64,000 nt of DNA from Candidatus Salinicoccus stercoripullorum (GCA_019113295.1 DXHR01000003.1:232581-296580); one strand, 5' to 3'; counted from the stretch's first letter, positions 18,838-28,429 are shown. Notes: a model not told the origin generated them from the letters alone. A program made the numbers and translations.

Positions 18838-19774
18838 ATTAAAGAAAGTTCTGATTCTGATAGGGCCGACAGCGATAGGCAAGACGGCTCTCAGTATTGA
18901 AATCGCCAAGAAGTTCGACCTTGAGATCATCAGCGGTGATTCCATGCAGGTATACCGGGGAATGGATATCGGTACAGGCAAAATCAGGGAAGATGAAAAA
19001 GCGGGTATCAGACATCATATGATTGATGTCATAGAACCGGAGTCCTCCTTTTCTGTCCAGGAGTTCCAAAAGCATGTCACAGAGATTATTGATGAAATCC
19101 ATGAGGACGACCGCATACCATTCATCGTCGGCGGCACGGGTCATTATATCCGTGCCCTGATCCATGGCTACGAATTTGATGAAGAGGATGACAGGGAGAA
19201 GCGTGAACTGACGGAAACGCTCGAACAACTGGGTTCAAGTGTTCTGCATGACCGCTTGAAGAAGATCGATCCGAAGATTGCCGCAGAGATCCATCCGAAC
19301 AACCGGAAGCGCGTCATCCGCGTGCTTGTGAAGTTTGAGCTGAGTGACAGGATAAGCAACCGGATCGGCCCCGGCTACACAGATGAGATGAAATATGATA
19401 CATTTATAGTAGGATTGACACGTGAACGGAAACAAATACATGCAAATATCGAAACAAGGGTGGATCGGATGTTCGAACAGGGCCTTCCGGAGGAGGTGCG
19501 CCATCTGTTTGAAAACCACTCCCTGTCAAAAACGGCATCCGCTGCAATCGGATACAAGGAATTTTTGCCATATTTCGATGGTACTGCTGCCTTGGAAAAT
19601 GTCAAAGAGCTTATCAAGCAGAACACGAGACAGTATGCCAAGCGGCAACTGACATTTTTCAGAAACCAGCTTCCGGTTGAATGGTATGATCTGGACAAAG
19701 TACAGAAGGATATAATCATGGAAGATATATATCAATTTCTGCATGCAAAGGAGAGAGAGGATCATGGCAAATGA
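18830..19774 (+). CDS. miaA: tRNA dimethylallyltransferase MiaA
   Basis: Adds dimethylallyl to A37 of tRNAs reading UNN codons; 314 residues. The P-loop LIGPTAIGKTALS is at the N-terminus, followed by SGDSMQVYRGMDIGTGK and FIVGGTGHYIRALI, all family signatures. The second-step modifying gene miaB is not in this window, although it is a close neighbour in related genomes. It overlaps the upstream hydrolase by 8 bases and hfq by 11 bases, forming a coupled string. Confidence 0.96.
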   Translation: MSKLKKVLILIGPTAIGKTALSIEIAKKFDLEIISGDSMQVYRGMDIGTGKIREDEKAGIRHHMIDVIEPESSFSVQEFQKHVTEIIDEIHEDDRIPFIVGGTGHYIRALIHGYEFDEEDDREKRELTETLEQLGSSVLHDRLKKIDPKIAAEIHPNNRKRVIRVLVKFELSDRISNRIGPGYTDEMKYDTFIVGLTRERKQIHANIETRVDRMFEQGLPEEVRHLFENHSLSKTASAAIGYKEFLPYFDGTAALENVKELIKQNTRQYAKRQLTFFRNQLPVEWYDLDKVQKDIIMEDIYQFLHAKEREDHGK

Positions 19775-19958
19775 TAATTTGCAGGACAAGTTTCTCAGGG
19801 ACTTCAAAGAATCCGGGGTGGAAGTGACGGTATTTCTGGTGAATGGTTTTCAATTGAGGGGAGCGGTCATCGATTTCGACAAGTTTGTGATACAGCTGCA
19901 TTCCGGGGGCAAGGATCATCTGATCTACAAACATGCAATAAGCACATTCCTTAAATAA
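19764..19958 (+). CDS. hfq: RNA chaperone Hfq
   Basis: Sm-like RNA-binding protein of 64 residues, shorter than enterobacterial Hfq and without a long C-terminal tail, as in other Firmicutes. Sm1 carries VTVFLVNGFQLRGAVIDFDKF and Sm2 carries LIYKHAIST. ATG 19764 follows GGAGAGAGAGG directly. The in-frame ATG at 19743 has no such site and lies deep in miaA. It overlaps miaA, the ancient miaA-hfq pairing, and ends at a strong terminator. Confidence 0.95.
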   Translation: MANDNLQDKFLRDFKESGVEVTVFLVNGFQLRGAVIDFDKFVIQLHSGGKDHLIYKHAISTFLK

Positions 19959-19964
19959 TGGAGA

Positions 19965-19998
19965 AGCATCCTTTCCATCTCTGGAAAGGATGCTTTTT
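19965..19998. terminator. Bidirectional terminator between hfq and bsaA
   Basis: Perfect 12-bp stem AGCATCCTTTCC/GGAAAGGATGCT (19965-19976 and 19983-19994) with T run on the + side and A residues on the other. It serves hfq and the convergent peroxidase gene. Confidence 0.9.
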
Positions 19999-20004
19999 AA
20001 GTGG

Positions 20005-20496
20005 TCAGCCGAGACCGCGCAACAGGTTTTGGATATCGTCCTCGAAGGAGAACGGTGCCCGCTGCGGTGCATATCTGAAGGCGATCTTCCCTTCCCGTGA
20101 AACCAGGAATTTTGTAAAATTCCATTTGATGCGGTTGATGAAAAGACCACTTTTGCCTTCGGTCAGATATTTGTATAACGGATGGAGTGATTTGCCGACG
20201 ACATCGGTCTTTTCCATCACCCTGAACGTCACGCCGTAGTCATTATTGTAATGTGCCTTTGCTTCACTTGCATCGAGCGGCTCCTGATTCATGAAGTTAT
20301 CCGAAGGGAAAGCCAGAATGACGAGCCCCTCGTCCTTATATCTCCGGTGGAGTGTTTCCAGGTCTGCAAGCTGGTTTTTGAATCCGCACTCACTTGCGGT
20401 ATTGACGATCAGGACCACCTTGTCTCTAAATTCAGACATGCTTACGGTATTGCCCGCTTCGTCCCTTGCTTCCAGATCGTAAAAATTTGTTTTCAT
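20005..20496 (-). CDS. bsaA: Glutathione-peroxidase-family thiol peroxidase
   Basis: Thioredoxin-fold peroxidase of 163 residues, the BsaA/Gpx type. The peroxidatic Cys is in NTASECGF, followed by YKDEGLVILAFPSDNF with the conserved Gln/Asn region and IKWNFTKFLVSREG with the active-site Trp-Asn. It reduces hydroperoxides, probably using thioredoxin or bacillithiol. The ATG at 20496 was chosen because AGAAAGGGG precedes it and it matches the family N-terminus MKTNFYDLEA; an in-frame ATG at 20526 lies upstream. It is placed between hfq and hflX as in staphylococci, on the opposite strand. Confidence 0.92.
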   Translation of the reverse strand: MKTNFYDLEARDEAGNTVSMSEFRDKVVLIVNTASECGFKNQLADLETLHRRYKDEGLVILAFPSDNFMNQEPLDASEAKAHYNNDYGVTFRVMEKTDVVGKSLHPLYKYLTEGKSGLFINRIKWNFTKFLVSREGKIAFRYAPQRAPFSFEDDIQNLLRGLG

Positions 20497-20630
20497 GCCG
20501 TACGGCCCCTTTCTGTTCATGGGCATAAATACATTAATCTTTTACACATTCCGGCAGCCGGTTAAACATAATTTTTTGAAATGTCACAATCAGGGTAATT
20601 GATATATAAACAGAAAATGGAGGTGCTGTT

Positions 20631-21866
20631 ATGACAGAGACATTCAAAGGAATCATCATAGCGGTTAATACACCTGAAAGGAAGAACATAGAATCCGAAG
20701 TGAATGAACTGGTCAATCTTGCAGAGTCGATCGGTGTAGACATTACAGGCGTCCATGTACAGAACCGGGCGACAATGGACCCGAGATCATACGCGGGCAG
20801 CGGCTTTTTAAATGAGATCGACCTACAATATGAGAAAGGCTCACTTGACTATGTCATTGTAAACGATGAGATTACGGCGAGCCAGAACCGGGCGGTCGAA
20901 GAGGTCATGGACACGAGGATCATCGACCGGACCCAGGTGATACTGGATATATTCAGCCTCCGGGCACATTCAAAGGCCGGGCAGCTGCAGGTTGAACTCG
21001 CGCAGCTTCAGTACCTTGTCCCCCGTCTGAGGGGCCAGGGGATCAACCTTTCACGGCTCGGGGCCGGTATTGGTACGAGAGGACCCGGGGAAACGAAACT
21101 CGAGACGGACAGGCGGCATATCAATCAGCGTATCAAGGAAATCAGAAAACAGCTGAAAGTCATAGAATCCCACCGCGAGCGGTACAGGGAGAAGCGCAAC
21201 CGGAATCAGGTGGTCAAAATCTCCCTGATCGGCTATACAAATGCAGGAAAATCATCTTTGTTCAACACGATGGCCCAAAGCGATACACTGGAGGAGGATG
21301 CGCTGTTTGCGACACTGGACCCGAAAACACGCAGGCTTATACTGCCGTCCGGGTTCGAGTGTGTCATTTCGGATACGGTCGGTTTTATTCAAAACCTGCC
21401 GACGACACTGGTCGAAAGTTTCAAGTCGACGCTTGAGGAAGCGGCGGACAGCGACTTCCTTATCCATGTGATCGACAACACTGCTGAAGATCTCGGGACA
21501 CATTATGATACTGTGAAATCGCTTGTCAGGCAGCTGGATATGGAAAGTATTCCGTCAGTTGTGTTCTTCAACAAGACGGATATCGATGACGGCAGGCACT
21601 ATACACCCTCGGAAACGCATGAATACGTTCATAAGGACATGGCCCCCGGGCACATCAACACCCTGCTCGAAGAATTCATGAAAAAGCATATGGAGCCGTA
21701 TCAAGTTGAGCTCCCGCTTGCCGAGACGCAGAAATTATATGACCTCAAACGTCATACCATAGTGGAAAAGGAAGCCCTTCACGAAGAGGTTGAGGAGTAT
21801 CACATCGAAGGATATGAGCCGGAAGGTTCATGGAGCAAAAGAATTGTGGAAAGAAACGGGGAATAG
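20631..21866 (+). CDS. hflX: Ribosome-associated GTPase HflX
   Basis: HflX splits stalled or stress-inactivated 70S ribosomes. The protein has 411 residues: an N-terminal HflX domain containing RLGAGIGTRGPGETKLETDR and a G domain with GYTNAGKSSLF (G1), DTVGF (G3) and NKTD (G4). TGGAGGTG lies 8 nt before ATG 20631. The next gene starts 5 nt after its stop. It is divergent from bsaA with about 130 nt between the starts. Confidence 0.95.
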   Translation: MTETFKGIIIAVNTPERKNIESEVNELVNLAESIGVDITGVHVQNRATMDPRSYAGSGFLNEIDLQYEKGSLDYVIVNDEITASQNRAVEEVMDTRIIDRTQVILDIFSLRAHSKAGQLQVELAQLQYLVPRLRGQGINLSRLGAGIGTRGPGETKLETDRRHINQRIKEIRKQLKVIESHRERYREKRNRNQVVKISLIGYTNAGKSSLFNTMAQSDTLEEDALFATLDPKTRRLILPSGFECVISDTVGFIQNLPTTLVESFKSTLEEAADSDFLIHVIDNTAEDLGTHYDTVKSLVRQLDMESIPSVVFFNKTDIDDGRHYTPSETHEYVHKDMAPGHINTLLEEFMKKHMEPYQVELPLAETQKLYDLKRHTIVEKEALHEEVEEYHIEGYEPEGSWSKRIVERNGE

Positions 21867-21870
21867 AAGC

Positions 21871-23127
21871 GTGCAGAATACGGATATTCAGATAGGAACA
21901 TTGATTGACGAGGCGATGGACGACATTGCGCCGATCATGAAGGAAAATAAAAGAACAGCCAGATTCAATTTCAACAAAGTGATGAAGGCTTTCAACGAAA
22001 CAGGCGTATCGGAAAGTGACTTCGCAGGGACGACCGGCTACGGCTATGATGATACAGGACGGGATAAACTCGAGGAAATTTACAGACAGGTGTTCAGGAG
22101 CGGGGACGCGCTTGTGCGCAGCCAGATCATCTCGGGCACCCATGCAATCAGCCTCTCGCTGCTTGCACTTCTCGACACAGACGATGAACTCATCTACATC
22201 AGCGGCGAGCCGTATGACACTTTGGAGAAAGTGATCGGCACGAGCGCGGATGACATCGGCAGCCTCAGGGAGAAAGGTGTGCACTACCGGGCAATCGATC
22301 TGGTGGATGACACCTTCGATGAGGAAGAAATCATGGATTCCATTTCAGACAGGACGAAGATGATTGCCATCCAGCGGTCACGCGGTTACAGTATGAGGAA
22401 ATCACTGACCATTGGCGAGATTGAATCGATGGTTGCGAAAATAAAGGAAAAACACCCGGAAATCATAATTTTCGTGGACAACTGCTACGGCGAATTTGTG
22501 GAAAGACGGGAGCCCATTGAAGCCGGGGCTGATATCATTGCAGGCAGTCTTATCAAGAATCCGGGCGGCGGCATTGCGAAAATGGGCGGCTATATCGCAG
22601 GCCGGAAAGATCTCGTCGAACGCATCAGCTACAGGCTCACGGTGCCGGGAATCGGTAAGGAGATGGGTGCGAGCCTCAATGTGCTTACGGATATGTACCA
22701 GGGATTCTTTCTCGCGCCGCACACAGTCATCGAAAGTCTGAACGGTGCAGTGCTGACCAGCCGGCTGTTCCAGAAGGTGGGCCTGCAAACCGATCCGGCA
22801 CCGGATGCGGACAGAACAGACCTGATACAGAGCGTATCCTTCAAGACGGAAGAGGAAATGATCACCTTCACCCAGATGATTCAGAAGGCCTCTCCGGTGA
22901 ATTCTCAGTTCCTGCCGATACCGAGTGAAATACCGGGATACGAAACCCCCGTCATCATGGCAGCGGGTACTTTCGTGCAGGGGGCATCACTCGAGCTCAG
23001 CGCAGACGGGCCAATCCGTGCGCCGTATACAGTGTTTGTCCAGGGCGGGCTTGTGTTTGAACATGTCGTCTATGCTCTGGAAGAGGCACTCAGAGAAATG
23101 AAAGAGAAAAACATGATCAGCTTTTAA
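21871..23127 (+). CDS. ynbB: YnbB-family PLP enzyme (methionine gamma-lyase-like, 'aluminium resistance' family)
   Basis: Fold-type I pyridoxal-phosphate protein of 418 residues. The glycine-rich SGTHAISLSLLALL near residue 88 and the presumed Schiff-base Lys in GSLIKNPGGGIAKMGGYIAG are visible. The reaction is not established; family members are annotated methionine gamma-lyase or aluminium resistance protein. GTG 21871 was chosen, 4 nt after the hflX stop and with GGGGA upstream. The longer frame from 21790 lies inside hflX. hflX-ynbB adjacency is conserved in Firmicutes; glnRA, which normally follow, are absent. Confidence 0.87.
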   Translation: MQNTDIQIGTLIDEAMDDIAPIMKENKRTARFNFNKVMKAFNETGVSESDFAGTTGYGYDDTGRDKLEEIYRQVFRSGDALVRSQIISGTHAISLSLLALLDTDDELIYISGEPYDTLEKVIGTSADDIGSLREKGVHYRAIDLVDDTFDEEEIMDSISDRTKMIAIQRSRGYSMRKSLTIGEIESMVAKIKEKHPEIIIFVDNCYGEFVERREPIEAGADIIAGSLIKNPGGGIAKMGGYIAGRKDLVERISYRLTVPGIGKEMGASLNVLTDMYQGFFLAPHTVIESLNGAVLTSRLFQKVGLQTDPAPDADRTDLIQSVSFKTEEEMITFTQMIQKASPVNSQFLPIPSEIPGYETPVIMAAGTFVQGASLELSADGPIRAPYTVFVQGGLVFEHVVYALEEALREMKEKNMISF

Positions 23128-23214
23128 TTCTTGTTTTTCAGTATAAGTTAATATTCCCGATATTCACATTTAATAGAATACTGGATAAATTATGACTGAA
23201 AGGAATGATGCTTT

Positions 23215-23901
23215 TTGAGTCGCTATGTAGAAATAGGCTATCCGATCCATGAGGATATGCCCGTGCACCCCGCACTGCCGAAAGTAGGGCTTGTGCCGAG
23301 GGAACGCAAGGCGGACGGAGATGACTGGAACGGATCTGTGCTGAACATCTATCTGCATGCAGGCACGCACGTTGATGCGCCGTGGCACCATATGGACAAT
23401 GGCAGGGGAATAGATGAAATTCCGATTGAAGATTTCATTTATGAAAAACCGCTCATGCTGGATGTACCACTCGGAAAAAATGAATTTGTTACGGTAGAGA
23501 TGCTTATGGAAAACAGTGAAGTGGAGCAGGCGGATCTTCTGATTTTCAATACCGGACACTGGAAGTACAGGGATTCGGACATTGAAAGATATTCCAGCGA
23601 TTTTCCGGCAGTGTCACCGGAAGCGGCGGAATATATGCGTACACAGCTGCCGGAACTGAAGGCGGTCGCAATCGACACCCTCAGCATAGAAAACCTGAAT
23701 GAAGCCGGTGACAATGGTTATTTTGTACACCATGCGTTTTTGGACCATGAAAAATATGATGAACCGACCATGCTGATATATGAAGATGTAAATCCTGAAC
23801 CACTCATCGGGAAAAACCTGAAATCGGCCTTTGCAGCGCCGCTCAGAATAGTGGGGCATGATGCATCGATAGTGAATGTAATTGTAGAAACAGAAGAATG
23901 A
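23215..23901 (+). CDS. Cyclase-family metal hydrolase (kynurenine formamidase-like)
   Basis: Protein of 228 residues with the metal-site signature HAGTHVDAPWHH, typical of the cyclase/KynB family of Zn or Mn hydrolases, plus FNTGHWKYR and DTLSIE. Substrates of the family include N-formylkynurenine and isatin, but no tryptophan-degradation gene is nearby, so the substrate is open. The start is TTG 23215 with AAAGGA about 11 nt upstream, a slightly long spacing. The stop codon's last base begins a perfect 21-bp inverted repeat. Confidence 0.8.
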   Translation: MSRYVEIGYPIHEDMPVHPALPKVGLVPRERKADGDDWNGSVLNIYLHAGTHVDAPWHHMDNGRGIDEIPIEDFIYEKPLMLDVPLGKNEFVTVEMLMENSEVEQADLLIFNTGHWKYRDSDIERYSSDFPAVSPEAAEYMRTQLPELKAVAIDTLSIENLNEAGDNGYFVHHAFLDHEKYDEPTMLIYEDVNPEPLIGKNLKSAFAAPLRIVGHDASIVNVIVETEE

Positions 23902-23946
23902 CACACCGTGTGAAGCTGGATGCCGATCCAGCTTCACACGGTGTGT
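23901..23946. repeat. Perfect 21-bp inverted repeat with GCCG tetraloop
   Basis: Arms 23901-23921 and 23926-23946 are exactly complementary, separated by GCCG. No T run follows on the + strand (next bases CATGGCTG), and none precedes it for the minus strand. It is therefore not a textbook terminator, though it probably ends or stabilises the cyclase mRNA. Confidence 0.85.
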
Positions 23947-24065
23947 CATGGCTGTAGTATTCAAATGGTTAAGGATCAATATTGTGTACTATTACATCAT
24001 CAGGTATGTCATAATGGTATTGATGACAGGTACGGATGCGAGGTATGACAGGGGAGGGGAGCCGG

Positions 24066-24332
24066 ATGTTCCAATTATTGTTCATCATGCTGGTGTGCTT
24101 TTTAATTACACTGGCCTACACGGTAACAGCAGGAAGATTCACAAACAGGAAGCTCATACTGTATATTCCATCATTCATCGCAGTTCTATGTTTTCTGGGG
24201 ACCTTATACTGGCATATTACAGCGCCGCCGGAAGGCCTCCAGAGCCTGACTATATATTTTGTGACGCTGTTTGCGATTGCAATCATATTCTCAAACATTT
24301 TTTCCTATATGAGCTTTTCAATCAGGAAATGA
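24066..24332 (+). CDS. Small membrane protein, three predicted helices (YesK-like, uncertain)
   Basis: Eighty-eight residues with three hydrophobic stretches (about 2-20, 30-50 and 60-82) and a short basic end SFSIRK. ATG 24066 has the strong AGGGGAGGGGAG upstream; an earlier in-frame ATG (24036) lacks it. It resembles YesK-type small membrane proteins in size and topology, but this is an impression rather than a motif match. No function can be given. It sits alone between the cyclase and panE, ended by a strong bidirectional terminator. Confidence 0.65.
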   Translation: MFQLLFIMLVCFLITLAYTVTAGRFTNRKLILYIPSFIAVLCFLGTLYWHITAPPEGLQSLTIYFVTLFAIAIIFSNIFSYMSFSIRK

Positions 24333-24340
24333 TCTGATAT

Positions 24341-24374
24341 GAAAGGACCGGCGGTTTCACCGCCGGTCCCTTTC
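24341..24374. terminator. Bidirectional terminator between the small membrane gene and panE
   Basis: Perfect 11-bp stem GGACCGGCGGT/ACCGCCGGTCC (24345-24355 and 24359-24369), 3-nt loop, GAAA before and TTTC after. The panE stop codon lies inside the hairpin. Confidence 0.8.
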
Positions 24375-25223
24375 ATATTCATATGCACCGAGCAGTACGA
24401 CGCATATGTCCAAAGCAGGAGTATCCAGGTTCCCTTTGCGATCATACAGATACTTCTGGATGAATTCAAATTCCGTCGGCCTGCCTGCAGTGATGTCATA
24501 GTACATGCTGGTGCCCATTTCACGGTTATAGCCTCTGTATATTTCCAGTGCCTTTTCCCTGAAACCGGCTTCTATGATCTTCCTGTCACTGTTGATGATC
24601 TCTATCCCTTCGTCGAGCAGCCTTTTTGTCAGCTCTGTAACATTCTCCTTATCGAAAATTTTGGCTGTATTCTGTGACAGTCCGGTCAGTGTATTGATGC
24701 CCAGATTGATCAGCAGCTTTTCGTACCTCAGCTTCTCAAAGTCACCGGCCTTTATTATCTCAAGGTCCGTAATTTTCAAGTCTTCGATAAGGGCGTCCAG
24801 ATATTCATAGTTCTGACTGTCTATGATCAGCCGGGAATCCTGGAAATGTTCAATCATGTCCCCGTGCTTCTGACCGCTGATATAGACGGCCGCAGGGATG
24901 CCATTTTTGAACCAGCTGTCATATCCCATGCCGTTCTGGCATAGGACGATCTCCGTCCGGCTGTGGCACAGTTCCGGCATTTTACGTGACAGGGTTTTCA
25001 ACGCGGTGGCCTTGGCGGCAATGAAGATCACGTCGAATTGAGACCCGGAGTGTGCATTGATATTTTCTATATCATATGGATAGTGGGTGGATTCCCCGTT
25101 TCCAAGTACAGTGAACCCGCTTTTTTCTGTCCTGCCGAACAATGTCACTTCATGTTCTGTTCGTTTAAGTTCACGGGCGATGATGCTGCCAACGGCGCCG
25201 ATGCCGACTACTGCGATTTTCAT
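24357..25223 (-). CDS. panE: 2-dehydropantoate 2-reductase (ketopantoate reductase)
   Basis: NADPH-dependent reductase making pantoate from ketopantoate, the step after PanB; 288 residues. The Rossmann motif VVGIGAVGSIIA is at the N-terminus and the catalytic Lys is probably in the YEKLLINLGINTLTGL segment of the C-terminal domain. AAGGAG precedes the ATG. It is transcribed away from panBCD with a shared 90-nt upstream region, so all four pantothenate genes are together. The ketopantoate role is supported by this neighbourhood rather than by sequence alone, since PanE/ApbA paralogues exist. Confidence 0.88.
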   Translation of the reverse strand: MKIAVVGIGAVGSIIARELKRTEHEVTLFGRTEKSGFTVLGNGESTHYPYDIENINAHSGSQFDVIFIAAKATALKTLSRKMPELCHSRTEIVLCQNGMGYDSWFKNGIPAAVYISGQKHGDMIEHFQDSRLIIDSQNYEYLDALIEDLKITDLEIIKAGDFEKLRYEKLLINLGINTLTGLSQNTAKIFDKENVTELTKRLLDEGIEIINSDRKIIEAGFREKALEIYRGYNREMGTSMYYDITAGRPTEFEFIQKYLYDRKGNLDTPALDICVVLLGAYEYERDRR

Positions 25224-25313
25224 TGATTTTTCTCCTTCTTAATAAGAGTGATGACTACATATCAGGATGTGTTAAAATAAGTATAATATACATAGAACGA
25301 AAGGAGTAGCCTG

Positions 25314-26120
25314 ATGAAGACTACTAATGAACTGATACAGATGAAACGGGATGCGGAAAAAATAACGATGGTAACAGCCTACGACTATCCAAGTGCAAAA
25401 CAGAGCGAAGCTGCCGGTTTGGATACGATACTGGTCGGGGATTCACTTGGCATGACAGTTCTCGGATATGACAGCACTGTTCAGGTTACCATGGATGATA
25501 TGATCCATCATGCGAAAGCGGTGCGCCGCGGGGCACCGGATACATACACGGTGGTCGACATGCCATTTGGTTCCTATCACACAAACGATGACGGAGGGCT
25601 CGGAAATGTCCTGTCAATGTACCAGTCCTCAGGAGCAAATGCAGTCAAACTGGAAGGGATCGGATGTCTGGAAATAATCAGACGGGCTGTTCTGGCTGGA
25701 GTGCCGGTTGTGGCACATCTTGGCCTGACACCGCAGTCCGTCGGTGTAACGGGATTCAAGATGCAGGCAGGCTCACTAGAAGAGGCTGAGAAGCTGCTTG
25801 CAGATGCCAAAAAAGTGCAGGAAGCAGGTGCATGTATGCTGGTGCTTGAAGCCATACCTGCAGATCTTGCAGAAAAAGTTACCGAGGCTTTGTCGATTCC
25901 GACGATCGGAATCGGTGCCGGAGCAGGGACAGACGGTCAGGTGCTTGTCTATCATGACGTGCTTCAATACGGCAGTGACAGACTGCCGAAATTCGTCAAG
26001 TCATATGGTGATTTCAACAGTGCCGGTACCGAAGGTCTTGCGCAATACGTAAAAGAAGTGAAATCCGGTGCTTTCCCGGATGCAGCGACAACTTATAAAA
26101 AGAGGGTATTTGAAAAATGA
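25314..26120 (+). CDS. panB: Ketopantoate hydroxymethyltransferase
   Basis: PanB, 268 residues, transfers a hydroxymethyl group from methylene-THF to 2-oxoisovalerate. Family signatures are [27 protein letters not shown] (metal site), [19 protein letters not shown] and [25 protein letters not shown] box lies about 27 nt before ATG 25314 (25282-25287) and AAGGAG precedes the start. The stop overlaps panC by 4 bases. Confidence 0.96.
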   Translation: MKTTNELIQMKRDAEKITMVTAYDYPSAKQSEAAGLDTILVGDSLGMTVLGYDSTVQVTMDDMIHHAKAVRRGAPDTYTVVDMPFGSYHTNDDGGLGNVLSMYQSSGANAVKLEGIGCLEIIRRAVLAGVPVVAHLGLTPQSVGVTGFKMQAGSLEEAEKLLADAKKVQEAGACMLVLEAIPADLAEKVTEALSIPTIGIGAGAGTDGQVLVYHDVLQYGSDRLPKFVKSYGDFNSAGTEGLAQYVKEVKSGAFPDAATTYKKRVFEK

Positions 26121-26965
26121 TGAAAACTGCAGACACTATAAAAGAAACCCGTGAAATCCTGAAGCCTTACAGAAAAGGGAAAATTGCTCTCGTCCCTACG
26201 ATGGGATATCTTCATGAAGGGCATATGGCGCTGGTGGCAAAAGCCAGGGAGCAAGCCGATTTCGTTGCGCTCAGCCTGTTTGTCAATCCGCTTCAGTTCG
26301 GTCCGGATGAAGATCTGGAGACATATCCAAGAGATCTTGAAAGGGATCTCAAAATCTGCGAGGAAAACGGTGTGGACTTCGTCTTCCATCCATCGGAGGA
26401 GGAAATGTATCCAAAGACGCCGGAGCTGCAGATCAGTCTTGCGAGCATGTCTTCTATACTGGACGGCGTCAAGCGTCCGGGGCACTTTGAAGGGGTGGTT
26501 ACGGTCGTAAACAAACTCTTCAATATCATCAAACCCGACTTTGCCATATTCGGGGAAAAGGACCGGCAGCAGCTGATGATCATACAGCGGATGGCGGAGG
26601 ACTTTAACCATGATCTCGAAATCATCGGTGTGCCGACTGCACGCGAATCGGACGGGCTGGCCAAGAGCAGCAGGAACGTGAACCTTACAGACGTGGAGAG
26701 GGAGGAAGCACCGGCAATCCACCAGGCACTTGAAATCGGACGCAATCTGGTGCAGGAAGGCGAGACCGACATAGAAAGCGTCAAGGAACGCATCGAGATG
26801 CATGTCATGGATCACACATCAGGGGTAATAGATGACCTGCAGATCTTCACCCATCCCGATTTAAATATTATCCAGACAGTATCAACTGATGTTATAATAT
26901 TCATTGCTGTGAAGTTCGAACGTGTACGATTAATAGATAATATGCTGGTGATTATAAATGATTAG
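26117..26965 (+). CDS. panC: Pantoate-beta-alanine ligase
   Basis: PanC, 282 residues, joins pantoate and beta-alanine using ATP. Visible motifs are the HIGH-like [48 protein letters not shown] and the KMSKS-like [10 protein letters not shown]. Two ATGs (26117 and 26120) overlap the panB stop; either works. It overlaps panD by 8 bases, so panB-panC-panD are translationally coupled. Confidence 0.96.
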   Translation: MMKTADTIKETREILKPYRKGKIALVPTMGYLHEGHMALVAKAREQADFVALSLFVNPLQFGPDEDLETYPRDLERDLKICEENGVDFVFHPSEEEMYPKTPELQISLASMSSILDGVKRPGHFEGVVTVVNKLFNIIKPDFAIFGEKDRQQLMIIQRMAEDFNHDLEIIGVPTARESDGLAKSSRNVNLTDVEREEAPAIHQALEIGRNLVQEGETDIESVKERIEMHVMDHTSGVIDDLQIFTHPDLNIIQTVSTDVIIFIAVKFERVRLIDNMLVIIND

Positions 26966-27350
26966 GACAATGATGAACGGCAAGATCCACCGTGCGGTTG
27001 TGACTGAGGCAAATCTCAATTATGTCGGAAGCATCACGATAGATCCGGTCCTCATGGAAGCGGCGGACATACTGCCTGATGAAAAGGTGCAGATTGTGAA
27101 CAACAATAATGGCGAACGCCTGGAGACATATGTAATCGAAGGGGAACGTCATTCAGGGGAAATCTGCCTGAACGGGGCAGCTGCAAGAAAAGTGCAGGTG
27201 GGCGATGTAGTCATCATCATCAGCTACGTCCAGCTGGAAAAATCGGAGCTTGCAGATCACCAGCCGAACGTCGTGATCGTCGATGAGGAAAATAAAATAA
27301 TGGCTTCGAACTATAAAGAAAAGAGAAAAACAGAATACGCGGCGCGTTAA
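26958..27350 (+). CDS. panD: Aspartate 1-decarboxylase proenzyme
   Basis: PanD, 130 residues, makes beta-alanine for PanC. It is synthesised as an inactive chain that cleaves itself between Gly24 and Ser25 in YVGSITID, forming the pyruvoyl cofactor. The Tyr and Lys-rich N-terminus [20 protein letters not shown] matches the family exactly. It is the last gene of the operon; a bulged hairpin with a T run begins right after the stop. Confidence 0.96.
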   Translation: MIRTMMNGKIHRAVVTEANLNYVGSITIDPVLMEAADILPDEKVQIVNNNNGERLETYVIEGERHSGEICLNGAAARKVQVGDVVIIISYVQLEKSELADHQPNVVIVDEENKIMASNYKEKRKTEYAAR

Positions 27351-27380
27351 GTAATTAGACATTGTCTTAATTACTTTTTT
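27351..27380 (+). terminator. Terminator of panBCD
   Basis: GTAATTAGAC pairs with GTCTTAATTAC with one bulged T, 3-nt loop, then six or more T. It begins directly after the panD stop. Confidence 0.82.
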
Positions 27381-27398
27381 TGTAATTGGAGGTGTACT

Positions 27399-28388
27399 AT
27401 GCTCAGAAAGACGTTTTTAATTGTCCTCTTATACTTCGTTGCTGTGCTGCTGGCTCCTGTGATCCAGTCGTACGATTTCGAGGAGGGGATGAGTGTCCAG
27501 TATGCCAAAAGCTGGCTTCAAGACTATGTCTATCCTGAATATGACAGGAGTGTCATCCATCAGGTGGACAGTGCGGAGACACAGGATGTCGAGTTGAATA
27601 TCGGAGAGGAATATCAAAGCGGGGACAGCGAAGTGCTGGGCTCTGAATATAGCGGTGATTTTATCATCGAGGATGATCCCGGCCTGTTCAGACTGGTTCT
27701 TGTCCAGGATGGGAAGGTTGCCGGTGGATATACGAACAGTGATGATGTATCCATAAGCAACATCAATATTGCAAACCTCGATCGTGAAAAGGTCAGGGAA
27801 ACATACGGGGAGCCTGAGGAATATATACAAAAGGGCTGGAAACGCCTCAGGGTGAACGAAGAAGGTTTCGAAGTGTTCGATCTGCAGGAGGTCTATGTCT
27901 ATTTCTTCTATGATCTGCATCAGGAGGAGAAGGTGAACGGTATGCTGCTGCTCGATAAAGACCAGATTGCCTCGGTTGAAACCCTTTATAACAATCCGCC
28001 GGCAGAGGACAATTCACGCCTGAACCATCTTATTGTGAACGCATCCCGGATCGAATACGGGCTGGAGCCGCTTGAGATTGATGGAAGAGCATCCAGCGCC
28101 GCTCTCGGGCACAGCACCGATATGGCTCAAAATGACTATTTCGAGCACGAATCACCGCATGGCGCCACTTTGAAAGACCGCATCGAGGAAAGTGGTGCAA
28201 GCTACCGCAAAGCAGGAGAGAACATAGCCATGGGCCACACCTCTGCAATCTTTGCCCATCACAGTCTGCTCAATTCTCCGGATCACCGGGTGAATATACT
28301 GAGTCCTGATTTTACCCATCTGGGTACGGGCACTGCATACGGCAGAGAGGATGTTCCGTATTACACAGAAAACTATATACAAAAATAG
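27399..28388 (+). CDS. Secreted or membrane-anchored CAP-domain protein
   Basis: 329 residues: an N-terminal signal or anchor helix (TFLIVLLYFVAVLLAPVI, no Cys lipobox), a CAP-associated N-terminal domain (about 50-195, typical LGSEYSGD..IEDD and YGEPEEYIQKGW), then a C-terminal CAP/SCP domain with LNHLIVNASRIEYGL, HSTDMAQNDYFEHESPHG, GENIAMGH and NSPDHRVNILSPDFTHLGTG. The His and Glu residues of the CAP cavity are present. The function is unknown; bacterial CAP proteins are often linked to the cell envelope. TGGAGGTG lies 5 nt before the ATG. It has its own unit behind the pan terminator. Confidence 0.85.
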   Translation: MLRKTFLIVLLYFVAVLLAPVIQSYDFEEGMSVQYAKSWLQDYVYPEYDRSVIHQVDSAETQDVELNIGEEYQSGDSEVLGSEYSGDFIIEDDPGLFRLVLVQDGKVAGGYTNSDDVSISNINIANLDREKVRETYGEPEEYIQKGWKRLRVNEEGFEVFDLQEVYVYFFYDLHQEEKVNGMLLLDKDQIASVETLYNNPPAEDNSRLNHLIVNASRIEYGLEPLEIDGRASSAALGHSTDMAQNDYFEHESPHGATLKDRIEESGASYRKAGENIAMGHTSAIFAHHSLLNSPDHRVNILSPDFTHLGTGTAYGREDVPYYTENYIQK

Positions 28389-28429
28389 ATGTTTGTCCTA
28401 TTAAGGGGTAAAACTATACTTTTTATCCG

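Noticed and set aside
28391..28412. GTTTGT...GGGGTAA as a sigma-B promoter
   Set aside because: The spacer is only about 9 nt, too short; the match at 28430-28454 has the proper 13-nt spacing.
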